39,358 nucleotides of DNA from Coriobacteriia bacterium. Lineage in GTDB: Bacteria > Actinomycetota > Coriobacteriia > Coriobacteriales > UBA8131. A program made the position numbers and the translations under genes. Shown here piece after piece: positions 24,499-32,356 of this stretch. The first letter of the stretch is position 1. Each line of letters starts with the position of its first letter. The stretch spans positions 1 through 39,358 of the forward strand of contig WQXH01000017.1 of the NCBI GenBank assembly GCA_009784945.1, read 5' to 3'. A model generated the notes under the pieces. That model ran no database searches. It saw nothing but the letters and a program-made list of their open reading frames with translations, and was not told the origin of the DNA.

Positions 24499-24966
24499 AT
24501 GAGAAGAGATGACCGAGCAGTAACTCAACTGGCAGCTGTCGAAGAAATCCTGCTTAAGTGCAAGACCTGCCGTGTTGCCATGGTTAACGAGGGGGCGCCC
24601 TATGTCGTGCCGTTAAGCTTTGGTTACGCAATTACTGGCTCCGAGGAACTGGAGCTCTATTTTCATAGTGCGCTTGAGGGGAGAAAGCTGGACATTTTGC
24701 GGAGCAATCACAAGGTATGCTTTGAAATTTCATACGAAGGCCCACTTGTGCAATCAAAAAATCCATGCAGCTACGGCTACCAATATGCCAGCGTAATTGG
24801 CTTTGGAGAGGTTTCCTTTCTAGAAAGCAAGGTCGAAAAAAGCGAAGCTCTCTCTGCTCTCTTCAGGCATCAAGCTCTGCAAGCTGCTTCCTTTACAACC
24901 GAGCAAGTGGATAAGGTTTGTGTGTTCAAAATCGTATCTACTGACTATACAGCAAAGCAAAGGTAG
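24499..24966 (+). CDS. NimA-like flavin/pyridoxamine oxidase-family protein
   Basis: About 155 residues from the ATG at 24499, preceded by AGAAGGACAGG. Pattern: EEILLKCKTCRVAMVNEGAPYVVPLSFGY, LYFHSALEGRKLDILRSN, VCFEISYEG, and YASVIGFGEVSFLE. This is the pyridox_oxidase_2/NimA group, some of which reduce 5-nitroimidazoles. It is different from the 20858 family member. The next gene follows by 5 bases. Confidence 0.85.
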   Translation: MRRDDRAVTQLAAVEEILLKCKTCRVAMVNEGAPYVVPLSFGYAITGSEELELYFHSALEGRKLDILRSNHKVCFEISYEGPLVQSKNPCSYGYQYASVIGFGEVSFLESKVEKSEALSALFRHQALQAASFTTEQVDKVCVFKIVSTDYTAKQR

Positions 24967-24971
24967 CTACC

Positions 24972-25505
24972 ATGGCTAAGAAACTCCGCAAAACTCTGGG
25001 CGATGTAAACGCGCCATCCGTTGTTACCCTGCGCGAGCTTATCGACACACAGAGCAGGGAGACAATCCGCAGCTGGTGCCTTGCCTATGCAGAAAACACG
25101 ATGCTCCCCCTCTACGAAAAGCATTGCCCAGGCGATGACCGCCCAAGTCGCGCAGTCGAGGCCGCCCATGAATACCTTAGGGGCAAGGTCAAGTTCCCCG
25201 TTGTCAAAAACATCATCCTTAATGAATGCCACGCTGCTGCCCGCGAGCTTGATGCCAACCCAGTTGCTCAAGCAGCGGCAAGAGCCGTAGGGCAGGGAAC
25301 GGCGGTGGTACACACGCTCACACACTCGCTCGGCCTCTACTTTTATGCCGCAGCGGCAACTGCTTATGACAGCCTGGGGCTAGAAGCAAGCAATGAGGAG
25401 TACGCCCAAATAGCTGAGGAGGTATGCGCAAATTACACAGAGGCTCTCCGTGCAGTAGCCATCGCAGACGAACCAAACCCAGCCAAGCTCAAGTGGAACT
25501 GCTAA
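24972..25505 (+). CDS. Imm5-like putative immunity protein
   Basis: 177 residues, helical and Ala rich. The pattern RPSRAVEAAHEYLRGK, NECHAAARELD, QAAARAVGQGTAVVHTLTHSLGLYFYAAAA matches the Imm5 family, predicted immunity proteins of polymorphic toxin systems. No cognate toxin is near. The 3' end (ADEPNPAKLKWNC and the following 25 bases) is repeated at 27444-27516. Confidence 0.75.
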   Translation: MAKKLRKTLGDVNAPSVVTLRELIDTQSRETIRSWCLAYAENTMLPLYEKHCPGDDRPSRAVEAAHEYLRGKVKFPVVKNIILNECHAAARELDANPVAQAAARAVGQGTAVVHTLTHSLGLYFYAAAATAYDSLGLEASNEEYAQIAEEVCANYTEALRAVAIADEPNPAKLKWNC

Positions 25506-25545
25506 GAGGGACTTGCCTGGGGCAGAGAACAAGTTGATAACGCAC

Positions 25546-25576
25546 AGGGATATATTGGGGGGCTATTGGGGAAGGG
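25546..25576. repeat. Worn GGACAT-type repeat
   Basis: GGGATATATTGGGGGGCTATTGGGGA resembles the half-units at 22713. It lies just beyond the sirtuin stop. Confidence 0.35.
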
Positions 25577-25579
25577 CTA

Positions 25580-26308
25580 TCACCAACTAAAGACCTCGGC
25601 TATGTCCTCTCGAATGCAAAGATCAGCAAAAGAGTCTTGAGGTGTAGAGCTGTGATTGATGATAACCAGATGTTCTCCAGAAAAGTACCTCACCAGACCC
25701 GCAGCAGGAAACACCGCCAGAGAGGTTCCACCAATGATGAGCATGTTTGCCCCTGCAATGAGAGCGGCTGCCCTCTCCAACAAAGCTTCATCGAGGGCTT
25801 CTTCGTAGAGCACCACGTGGGGACGCACCGTGCCACCGCATTCCTCGCAATGAGGCACCCCCTCTGCCTGCATAACAAAAGCCAGACTGTGAGTCTGCTT
25901 GCACGAAAGACAGTAGTTGTGGTGCATGCTGCCATGGAGCTCAAGCACATTTTCTGAACCAGCCTTTTGATGGAGGCCGTCCACGTTTTGCGTGACAACA
26001 GCACTAAGCATGCCATCACGCTCCAGCTCGACCAGTTTGAGGTGAGCCGCATTGGGCTCAGCGTGCGCGTAGACCAGCTTGGAGCGATAGAAGTCAAAGA
26101 AACCCTCGGGATCCTTCCTAAAGTAGCTGGCGCTCACCAAGCGCTCGGGAGAAAGATGTCCATACTTGGTAAAGATTCCCTCGGCACTTCTAAAATCAGG
26201 GATTCCACTAGCGGTAGAAACTCCGGCTCCGCCAAAAAAGACGATGCTTTTTGGAGAAGCCTCGCTTATCTGCTTTCTCAAAAGCTTGACTTCGTTGCTC
26301 GCACTCAT
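25580..26308 (-). CDS. cobB: NAD-dependent protein deacylase, Sir2 family
   Basis: About 242 residues from the internal ATG (MSASNEVKLL). Family motifs: GGAGVSTASGIPDFRSAEG, TQNVDGLHQ, the catalytic His in LELHGS, zinc Cys pairs CLSC and CEEC, and GGTSLAVFPAAG. It removes acyl groups from lysines using NAD. Its start codon overlaps the stop of a nine-residue leader frame as ATGA, so translation may be coupled. An in-frame TTG five codons upstream lies within that leader. Confidence 0.92.
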   Translation of the reverse strand: MSASNEVKLLRKQISEASPKSIVFFGGAGVSTASGIPDFRSAEGIFTKYGHLSPERLVSASYFRKDPEGFFDFYRSKLVYAHAEPNAAHLKLVELERDGMLSAVVTQNVDGLHQKAGSENVLELHGSMHHNYCLSCKQTHSLAFVMQAEGVPHCEECGGTVRPHVVLYEEALDEALLERAAALIAGANMLIIGGTSLAVFPAAGLVRYFSGEHLVIINHSSTPQDSFADLCIREDIAEVFSW

Positions 26309-26334
26309 GATTTTTTCTCCCAATTATTCTTCAT
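26305..26334 (-). CDS. Nine-residue leader ORF before the sirtuin
   Basis: ATG with GGAGG seven bases upstream encodes MKNNWEKKS and stops at TGA within the ATGA of the sirtuin start. The strong ribosome site belongs to this leader; the sirtuin has no clear site of its own. A related MKNTWEKES frame with the same upstream region follows the DUF4143 gene near 22740-22790, but there it runs on for about ten more codons. Confidence 0.4.
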   Translation of the reverse strand: MKNNWEKKS

Positions 26335-26339
26335 GCGAT

Positions 26340-26500
26340 TCCTCCTGCAGTGACCGCCAGTGTCTTCCAGTTTTGAAAGGGTGCGCTGCCGGTGCGCTGC
26401 CGGTGCTCTGCCGGTGCGCTCCAGTACGCTGCCGTTGCTCTGCTGCAGGCTCTCCCCACGGCAGATAACTCTCAAGGTGCACTCTGCCTCACACTTTATC
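26340..26500 (-). pseudogene. 3' remnant of a third DUF4143 gene
   Basis: The minus strand reads CEAECTLRVICRGESLQQSN, close to SEAECTLRVIYRGESLLQHSN at the end of the 22792 gene. After it comes GGTGCGCTGCC-rich sequence, then TGGCGGTCACTGCAGGAGGA, matching the stop region of that gene. Only the last 30-40 codons remain. Confidence 0.75.
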
Positions 26501-27307
26501 CAGCCATGCAGAGGCAACCAGGCAATCTATCGGGTGCTTGGTAACTAGACCATCTGCATCCTCAAGATTAATGTACCGACGCCCTGGCTCTTCATAACTA
26601 GACATAGAATGGTTGTCTGAGCGAATCACCAGCCCAAATTGGTTAATCCAATACAATCCTCCATAGCCCTCAATCTCACGCCAGTCTCGAGAACGCTGCT
26701 TTATGGTCAGTTGGTAGCGCGCAGGAGTCGAAGCAACTAGCTCTATAATCTCTTTTGTGGTTGCAAGCTCTTTGCTCTGAGCCAAGTCATGATCTGTTTT
26801 GTGAAGAAGCTGGTGATCTTCCCACGACATGAAAACCAGATTGGCAGCTCGGTTGTCAAAGCGGTCTCTATTAAGGTGATGCACTGACATCCCTCTATTT
26901 GTGGAATCAGTACTGCAAAACGCATAGGCAACCAGTCGATGTACGTGAAATGGTCTGGTAACCCTGGCGCCCTTATTGATGCATTCAATCTGAACTTGTA
27001 GATACTTTGTTTTTTCATCATTTTCTTGAAGCAGCTCGTTGCCGTCTTTATCCTTAATTCTTCCAAGAGAAGAAACATAGAGGCGGTGTTGAAATATGTA
27101 GAGCCTTTCCCAGCTTTCATGGCTCACTTGCTCAACGCTGGCTGTAGCTTCCACTGGGCAGGAGAAGCTGCCTGCCCCATTACACGTCCATGAGCTCTCA
27201 ATAAGAGTGATGTCGCTCCCAGTAGCTGACCAACGACTTGGCATATAGCCTTTCGCGAGCATGCGCCAAGCCTGTCTCATGGCTTTTAGTCTATCTAGTA
27301 AGCTCAT
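26489..27307 (-). CDS. HNH endonuclease with NUMOD4-like motifs
   Basis: 272 residues, ATG at 27307 with GGAAGG. A first NUMOD4-like strand unit is LYVSSLGRIKDKDG. The HNH core is FHVHRLVAYAF, VHHLNRDRFDNRAANLVFMSWEDHQ, with HH, N and H residues in place. A second NUMOD4-like unit is WREIEGYGGLYWINQFGLVIRS. The layout is that of free-standing homing endonucleases from phages and mobile regions. Its stop lies inside the DUF4143 remnant, so the end of the reading frame may be at an old junction. Confidence 0.85.
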   Translation of the reverse strand: MSLLDRLKAMRQAWRMLAKGYMPSRWSATGSDITLIESSWTCNGAGSFSCPVEATASVEQVSHESWERLYIFQHRLYVSSLGRIKDKDGNELLQENDEKTKYLQVQIECINKGARVTRPFHVHRLVAYAFCSTDSTNRGMSVHHLNRDRFDNRAANLVFMSWEDHQLLHKTDHDLAQSKELATTKEIIELVASTPARYQLTIKQRSRDWREIEGYGGLYWINQFGLVIRSDNHSMSSYEEPGRRYINLEDADGLVTKHPIDCLVASAWLDKV

Positions 27308-27371
27308 GCTTCCTTCCTAATCCCAGAAAAACGTGCGGTATGAGCCATGCCCTATGACTCATCAAAATCTC

Positions 27372-27377
27372 ATTATA
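27372..27377 (-). promoter_or_regulatory. Possible -10 of the HNH gene
   Basis: A perfect TATAAT on the minus strand about 65 bases upstream of the ATG. The -35 is not clear. Confidence 0.3.
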
Positions 27378-27443
27378 GGGTAAGCCTATGTGTTGAGTGC
27401 CCTACAAATCGGACAGGCACACGGGCTTGCAGCTTCGTTTCAT

Positions 27444-27516
27444 GCAGACGAACCAAACCCAGCCAAGCTTAAATGGAACTGCTAAGGGCAATATGCCTGG
27501 GCAGAGGACAAGGTGA
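27444..27516 (+). pseudogene. Duplicated 3' end of the Imm5-like gene
   Basis: GCAGACGAACCAAACCCAGCC through the TGGAACTGCTAAG stop and CCTGGGCAGAG-ACAAG match 25464-25530 with few changes. No reading frame enters it. It marks a duplication end between the HNH gene and pgeF. The rest of the 27308-27584 gap shows no gene. Confidence 0.85.
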
Positions 27517-27584
27517 GGGAACGTAACTGTTGACGCGCTCACGCACCCACGCTCGCAATAATGAGCCAATATGCCCCAATACAA

Positions 27585-28463
27585 CTAACGTAAGCCAATC
27601 ACCGTGGCCATGCGACCTGAGGACTCGCCATCTCTACGAGCGGAGTGACAGCGAAGGTCGCTAAAAGTTGACCCCTGCCATGATGTGATGTTATCCAAAG
27701 CTATTCCAGAGGCTTTGAGCTTGGCTACGCTCATAGCCAGGAGATCAGCAAGGTAGTGGCCTGGCCTGGTCAAAGAGAAATGTGCGCTTTTGACACTGGG
27801 ACTATTCATGAGCTCTGTCCGTGTGCTGGTGCTCACTTCAAAATCGGCGGCTTTGATGGCAGGTCCTATCCAAGCCTGGGTGTCTGCGGGCATTTGCCCA
27901 CCACAGCGTTTGGCAAAACTCAGGCAGCAATTCTCAATTACCCCTCTGGCAATCCCGCGCCAACCTGCGTGAATACCCGCAATCATCACATGAGACTTTG
28001 AAGCAAGGATAATTGGCAGGCAGTCCGCAGTCGTAAAGGCAACGGCCGTGCCAGATGTGTCTACGATGGCTGCGTCAGCACGAGCGTTAGCGTGATCCAC
28101 GGAGCGGTCAGCGGCACGGGCGTCAGCACAATGAGCAGCACAGTCAGCGGCACGAGCGTCAGCACGGTCAGCGGCACAGGCATCAGAACGAACTGTTCTA
28201 TTGCCATAGGGAGGCAGGGCCACCAGCGCTCCATGCTCAAGCGAAAGCCACGAAAGGCTCACCGGAGCAATTGCATCCCCTAACTCAAATCGCGCCGAGT
28301 CTTCGGTACCCTCGCGAAAGCTGGCCATTCTTCCACAGCAACGGTGAGCCAGGGTAGTAAACGCAATAAAACTATCGTCCAAGCCGCCGTTATCCTGAAG
28401 AAATGGTGGCATCACCACCCAAAAATCACCGAGCAGAGCGGTGGCTAAATGTTGGTATGTCAA
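27585..28463 (-). CDS. pgeF: YfiH/PgeF multicopper-like purine nucleoside phosphorylase with Ala/Asp-rich insert
   Basis: Up to 292 residues. The family motifs are SLEHGALV, TTADCLPIIL, AGIHAGWRGIARGV, WIGPAIKAADFEV and CHSARRDGESSGRMATVIGLR. YfiH/PgeF proteins act on purine nucleosides and remove wrong peptidoglycan precursors. Between the first His motif and DAAIVDTSGTAV lies about 40 residues of ADRADARAADCAAHCADARAA repeats that relatives lack. The TTG at 28463 is 8 bases after the upstream stop; an ATG at 28412 is an alternative start. Confidence 0.88.
   Translation of the reverse strand: MTYQHLATALLGDFWVVMPPFLQDNGGLDDSFIAFTTLAHRCCGRMASFREGTEDSARFELGDAIAPVSLSWLSLEHGALVALPPYGNRTVRSDACAADRADARAADCAAHCADARAADRSVDHANARADAAIVDTSGTAVAFTTADCLPIILASKSHVMIAGIHAGWRGIARGVIENCCLSFAKRCGGQMPADTQAWIGPAIKAADFEVSTSTRTELMNSPSVKSAHFSLTRPGHYLADLLAMSVAKLKASGIALDNITSWQGSTFSDLRCHSARRDGESSGRMATVIGLR
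28075..28190. repeat. Tandem repeat inside pgeF
   Basis: Repeated GTCAGCGGCACGAGCGTCAGC-like units, in multiples of three bases, encode the Ala/Asp/Arg-rich insert. Confidence 0.8.
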
Positions 28464-28471
28464 ATCCTGAG

Positions 28472-30940
28472 TCAGCTTGCCTCAGCACTGCCCAAGCAGG
28501 GGGTGTCACTTGACGTACTCTTGCCGTGGAGACGCTCAAGCATGAGCCACAAAAGCCCCGATGCCAGGTAGATGACCATGATCGCAGGAAGCACAATGCC
28601 GGAGTCCTCGGTAAAAAAGGCAACTATGCCGCCAACAAGTATAGCCGTCATGCCGTGGCCAAAGAAGCGGTTGGTCTTGAGTGTGCGAGCGAGCTCCGGA
28701 TTGGGCCTAAGACGCATTGCCAGCAAAAAGCCAAAGATTGCAACAACCACGATGCTCCAGAGCGAGGCCGTGAGCACCCTGAAGTTGGTGGCTGCTTTGC
28801 GCGCAATTATTTCCAGAAGAGGGGCAAGGCCGCCTTGTTCGGCAGAGCCAATGGCACGAGCCAGATGTGTTTCGCCCGAAGACCCAAAGCGATCAATGAG
28901 GATAAATGCGCCCACAATCAACACCACAAGGGCGAGTATAAGTAACACCTTGCGCCAGGTAATCTTCATGTCATTTGCCAGCAAAAAGAATACGGCAAAG
29001 CCAATGACACCCCAGGCGGCCATTCCCACATTTGCACCCCACCATGGTGCCGCGCAGATGAGCACGACAAAAAAGCCTACGGCTGCCAAAAACCAGGTGC
29101 TGTACTTGCTCGGATTTTTGACGCGGTCGAGCCAAAGCGCATACGCCATCACTGTTGCACCAAAAATCAGGGCTGCGCCCTCATTGCCGAGTCCGTAAAA
29201 GCGAAATGCCAAGATAGGCGAGTAGCTAAAGAAGCCTGAGTATGAAAAAGGTGCGCCAAAAAGCTGATCTATAGCAATGACAGCAGCCGTTATTGCAGCA
29301 AGAAAAACAACGCCGCTTGCCCCGCCGCGCAGGCGCAAAACCAGAAGTGAGAGGGCCCAGAGAATAGCAGTGCTTATAAGTAGTTGTGTCAAGACCGCAG
29401 TTTGTGTCTGCGGCCACGCATTAAAGAGAAACATACACCACGAGGCAGCTGGAACAGAAAGGCACCCGAGAATCAAAACCCTAAAAATGCTGCGCACGCG
29501 CTTAACAGTGAGCTCCTTCCAGTGCTCGTTTGCCCGCAAAAGAGCAAAAGCACCAGCAATGAGCAACATGACCACAGCCCAGATAAATGTGCTCACCACC
29601 GAGCCCCTCAAAGAATCAACCACCAAAGCCGTATTATTTGACTTGATGAGATACTCCTGGCGATCATCAAAGCTGTGCTGGGTCTCAAACGGAGCGCCAA
29701 TCACCTCAAGAGAGGCGGAAACCTCAAGCAAAGCATAAAGAGAGGCCGAGAGATCAAGGTTGGTCGAAAGCCCCCTCCTCTTTGTTGAGTCAGACTCAAG
29801 ATACCAGCCGGAGGCGGCAGAAGAAGGAGTGTTTTGGGAGGCAGACGCATCGGTGCTATCAACGGCAGACGCATCGGCGCTATCAGCAGCAGACGCATCG
29901 GCGCGATCAGCAGTGGGCAAAGCGCCAGGCTCGGTTGAAGAATCGGCTCGGTCGGCAACAGACAAGGCTCCAGGCTGAGAAAAGATAATAGGCCCCAAAC
30001 CCTCTCTCTTCAATTGCGGATTGAGAGAGGCTTGACCTGCAAGGATTATAGTTGCGCTGGGGTATATCTCTGTTGCGCAGCGATACATCTCATCAAGAGT
30101 AATAAGAGCATCTGCCCAGTTAGCCTTAAAGGCACTGCTTGATGACTCTTTAGCCGAGGTCTCTGCGCGATAGAGATCGCCGGGGTCAATGACGATCAAG
30201 GATGGTTGATTCACCTTAATCGATTGAGCAACTGCGCGCATCTGCTCTACCATTGCCTCTCTATTGGTTCGCACTCCATAGGGAGCGATTTCGTCAGAAA
30301 TAAGCAGATTGCTCGAAACTGAACCCAGGCGAACCAAGCCCTCGCGGTTCATTGCTATGAGGGCAGCAGGGCGCATGTGACGCTCGGCGGTATAAGAGCG
30401 CCCCAAATCCGAATTGCCTATAGCTGCGCTCACGCCGCCTGCATTTTCTATGGCAGAGCCCAGCAGTCCGGGAATAACCGTATAGTCTCCGCCTGCATTA
30501 ACCGCGTTAATGCGGGGCAAGCCCAGGTATGCTATCTGCGCATCGCCCAGCTCATTTCCAGTTAGGCGGGTGTACATGTCAGCACTCGAAACCCCGTCAA
30601 CCACCTCGTCTAAGTCATAGGACTGGCGAGCATTTGCATCGGCACGCGGCCAGGCGCCAGAGCTAATCGACAAGGCTCCCTCAAGTAGCGAGGGTTTTCC
30701 ATCAAAATCCTTTACGCGCGAACGAGCATTAAGATTGCCAATTGCCGCTGTTTCCATAGCTGCAAAAATGTGAGGGGTTTTTGTAGAGCTGATATCTTCC
30801 CATGACACGTAGGGAGCAATAATGAGAACTACCTGCCTGGTGGAATCCATCTCGCCCCTGAGCGATGCCTGTGCATACGCAGGATTGGCCAGCGCTAAAA
30901 GCAAAACCAGCGCTAACGAAAAAGCAACTACCTTACGCAC
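28472..30940 (-). CDS. Large membrane protein with alkaline-phosphatase-like ectodomain
   Basis: About 822 residues from the GTG at 30940 (AAGGAG seven bases upstream), which gives a clean signal peptide (RKVVAFSLALVLLLALANPAYAQA). Residues to about 420 are outside the cell; the start VVLIIAPYVSWEDISSTKTPHIF resembles the alkaline phosphatase superfamily fold, but the usual catalytic metal residues are not obvious. A repeat-rich linker follows, then about ten membrane helices. The role is unknown; an envelope or cell-surface function is likely. pgeF follows 8 bases later. The earlier GTG at 30991 is less likely. Confidence 0.8.
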   Translation of the reverse strand: MRKVVAFSLALVLLLALANPAYAQASLRGEMDSTRQVVLIIAPYVSWEDISSTKTPHIFAAMETAAIGNLNARSRVKDFDGKPSLLEGALSISSGAWPRADANARQSYDLDEVVDGVSSADMYTRLTGNELGDAQIAYLGLPRINAVNAGGDYTVIPGLLGSAIENAGGVSAAIGNSDLGRSYTAERHMRPAALIAMNREGLVRLGSVSSNLLISDEIAPYGVRTNREAMVEQMRAVAQSIKVNQPSLIVIDPGDLYRAETSAKESSSSAFKANWADALITLDEMYRCATEIYPSATIILAGQASLNPQLKREGLGPIIFSQPGALSVADRADSSTEPGALPTADRADASAADSADASAVDSTDASASQNTPSSAASGWYLESDSTKRRGLSTNLDLSASLYALLEVSASLEVIGAPFETQHSFDDRQEYLIKSNNTALVVDSLRGSVVSTFIWAVVMLLIAGAFALLRANEHWKELTVKRVRSIFRVLILGCLSVPAASWCMFLFNAWPQTQTAVLTQLLISTAILWALSLLVLRLRGGASGVVFLAAITAAVIAIDQLFGAPFSYSGFFSYSPILAFRFYGLGNEGAALIFGATVMAYALWLDRVKNPSKYSTWFLAAVGFFVVLICAAPWWGANVGMAAWGVIGFAVFFLLANDMKITWRKVLLILALVVLIVGAFILIDRFGSSGETHLARAIGSAEQGGLAPLLEIIARKAATNFRVLTASLWSIVVVAIFGFLLAMRLRPNPELARTLKTNRFFGHGMTAILVGGIVAFFTEDSGIVLPAIMVIYLASGLLWLMLERLHGKSTSSDTPCLGSAEAS
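29836..29925. repeat. Tandem repeat in the membrane protein linker
   Basis: Three to four units of GCAGACGCATCGGCGCTATC with about 24-base spacing encode TADRADASAADSADASAVDSTDAS. The wording is very like the insert in pgeF next door. Confidence 0.85.
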
Positions 30941-31100
30941 AAATAAGCTCCTTGCATGACTTAGACAACGACACAAGGCTGGCAGCAGCACCAGCTAGAC
31001 AAGCCTACCAGAAAACCAACCCAGAGGCGACAAATGAGACAACATTGTAGGCTTTCCACTCAAGAGCGTTTGCTATTCATGATGCAAAAATACCTCTACA

Positions 31101-31223
31101 ATTGAGCAGAAATATCGATTGTGCACGCTTTATTAAGCAAAACCCACTGAAATGCCCCAGATATGACCACTTTTAGTGCACAAGGAATCAGTATATCGTG
31201 CACAAACGTCATTTCTGCTCAAT
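31101..31223. mobile_element. 123-bp element with 27-bp inverted ends, MITE-like
   Basis: ATTGAGCAGAAAT (31101-31113) and its exact complement (31211-31223) are followed inward, on the same axis, by five unpaired bases and then TTGTGCACG (31119-31127) against CGTGCACAA (31197-31205). A third AGTGCACAA lies inside at about 31175. There is no coding capacity. It could be a small non-autonomous element or a complex operator. The rest of the 30941-31400 gap shows no gene. Confidence 0.5.
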
Positions 31224-31381
31224 ATCTTGTTAAAACTTGTAGAAGGGCTTGGGCAGATACCAAGAGCGGGTTGATTGTTCACTCCCCTGTCGCCCACGTT
31301 CGTATGTTGCATCACAATGCTGCAAAACCTTCTTATTGCACATATCAAGTGTGCGCAAGACCTTTGGCTGGGTGCCAAACC

Positions 31382-31412
31382 TTACTTGCACTTACTTGCG
31401 CTCACTTGTGCT
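31382..31412. repeat. Three 10-bp tandem units
   Basis: CTTACTTGCA, CTTACTTGCG and CTCACTTGTG in a row, just past the end of the small zinc-ribbon frame. Confidence 0.6.
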
Positions 31413-31596
31413 TCTTGTTAAATGCTGAGGGCACAAAGCGATAAGCTTCCTTCTTGTCCATCTTAGTGATGTAGCGAGTGGCAATGTGCGCATTGCAGCT
31501 GGGGCAATAGAGGGCACCCTGGCTCACACCATTCCCTGACACTGACACGCTGCACTGGTGGTGGCGACACCAGACAACTACTATAATAGTAGGCAC
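31402..31596 (-). CDS. Possible small zinc-ribbon protein
   Basis: 64 residues from a GTG with GGAG upstream. WCRHHQC and YCPSCNAH could bind zinc; the tail is basic (MDKKEAYRFVPSAFNKKHK). Its start lies only 21 bases from the divergent gene and inside a promoter-like palindrome, so a later start, or no gene, is possible. Confidence 0.4.
   Translation of the reverse strand: MPTIIVVVWCRHHQCSVSVSGNGVSQGALYCPSCNAHIATRYITKMDKKEAYRFVPSAFNKKHK
31578..31592 (+). promoter_or_regulatory. Palindromic -10 region between two divergent frames
   Basis: CTACTATAATAGTAG is a perfect palindrome with seven-base arms and a central A, and contains TATAAT. It would place a start point about 25 bases before the membrane protein ATG. 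A bound repressor would cover the promoter. Confidence 0.45.
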
Positions 31597-31617
31597 GTTG
31601 ACTCCCGATAGTGAGGA

Positions 31618-32322
31618 ATGCTTTTGGCCACTTTCATGTATATAGTGTGTGCAGTTGCCCAGGCGATACTTGCAGTTATTGCCATCAGGCTCTACATGAA
31701 AGACCGTGCAATAGGCACACTGATGCTGGTTTTGCCCATTGCCGCAGTTGTGTGGGACAACACCATCGTGGCACTTGGTGCCACCATTGGTGAGGGGTCA
31801 TTGCTCATGGCGCTCTCGTGGCCGCGCTATATTGGACACGCCCTCTTTACCCCGGCTTGGATAGTGGCAGGTGTGAGCTTTGCACAGCGCTCGGGTGCAC
31901 AGTGGCTCAACACCAAGGCAGTCAACGTTGGTCAGTGGGTTCTCTATGCAGTGTGCGTGGTGCTTGGCTTTTTGCGCTCGGTGGTCTTTCTCAATATGGA
32001 GCTTGTCGCAGAAGGTGGGCTGCTCTACTACAGAAATGCCAGTGGCTTTCCTGGCCCTCCCTTTGGGTCGGTCATCATGCTCTTTGTAGTACTAGCCTGC
32101 GCTGTCATAGTATGGCGCAAGATTAAGTCTCCGTGGATGTTCCTGGGCTCCTTGTTCATGTTGATCTCGGTTGGGGTTCCAGCCGCTGTCATTGGTTTTG
32201 ATCTCACTAATCTTGGAGAGGTGGTCATGGCGGCATCGCTGGTGTATACCGGCTACGTGCTTCTAAGGCAAAAGGGGCAACCAAAAAAGCAACTCAAAGC
32301 TGCGCCCCCAGGCGGTAAATAA
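31618..32322 (+). CDS. Seven-helix membrane protein of unknown function
   Basis: 234 residues with about seven hydrophobic helices evenly spaced (VCAVAQAILAVIAIRL, IGTLMLVLPIAAVVW, VLYAVCVVLGFL, VIMLFVVLACAVIVW, WMFLGSLFMLISVGVPAAVIG) and a basic tail. I do not recognise the family. A second ATG six codons later is also a possible start. The gene converges with the lipoprotein gene. Confidence 0.7.
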   Translation: MLLATFMYIVCAVAQAILAVIAIRLYMKDRAIGTLMLVLPIAAVVWDNTIVALGATIGEGSLLMALSWPRYIGHALFTPAWIVAGVSFAQRSGAQWLNTKAVNVGQWVLYAVCVVLGFLRSVVFLNMELVAEGGLLYYRNASGFPGPPFGSVIMLFVVLACAVIVWRKIKSPWMFLGSLFMLISVGVPAAVIGFDLTNLGEVVMAASLVYTGYVLLRQKGQPKKQLKAAPPGGK

Positions 32323-32356
32323 GCAAATATTGGAGCTACAAAAGGAGACCATAAAA

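Noticed and set aside
28572-29198. Plus-strand frame of about 208 codons opposite the membrane protein
   Set aside because: It is antisense to clear membrane helices and has no recognisable motif.
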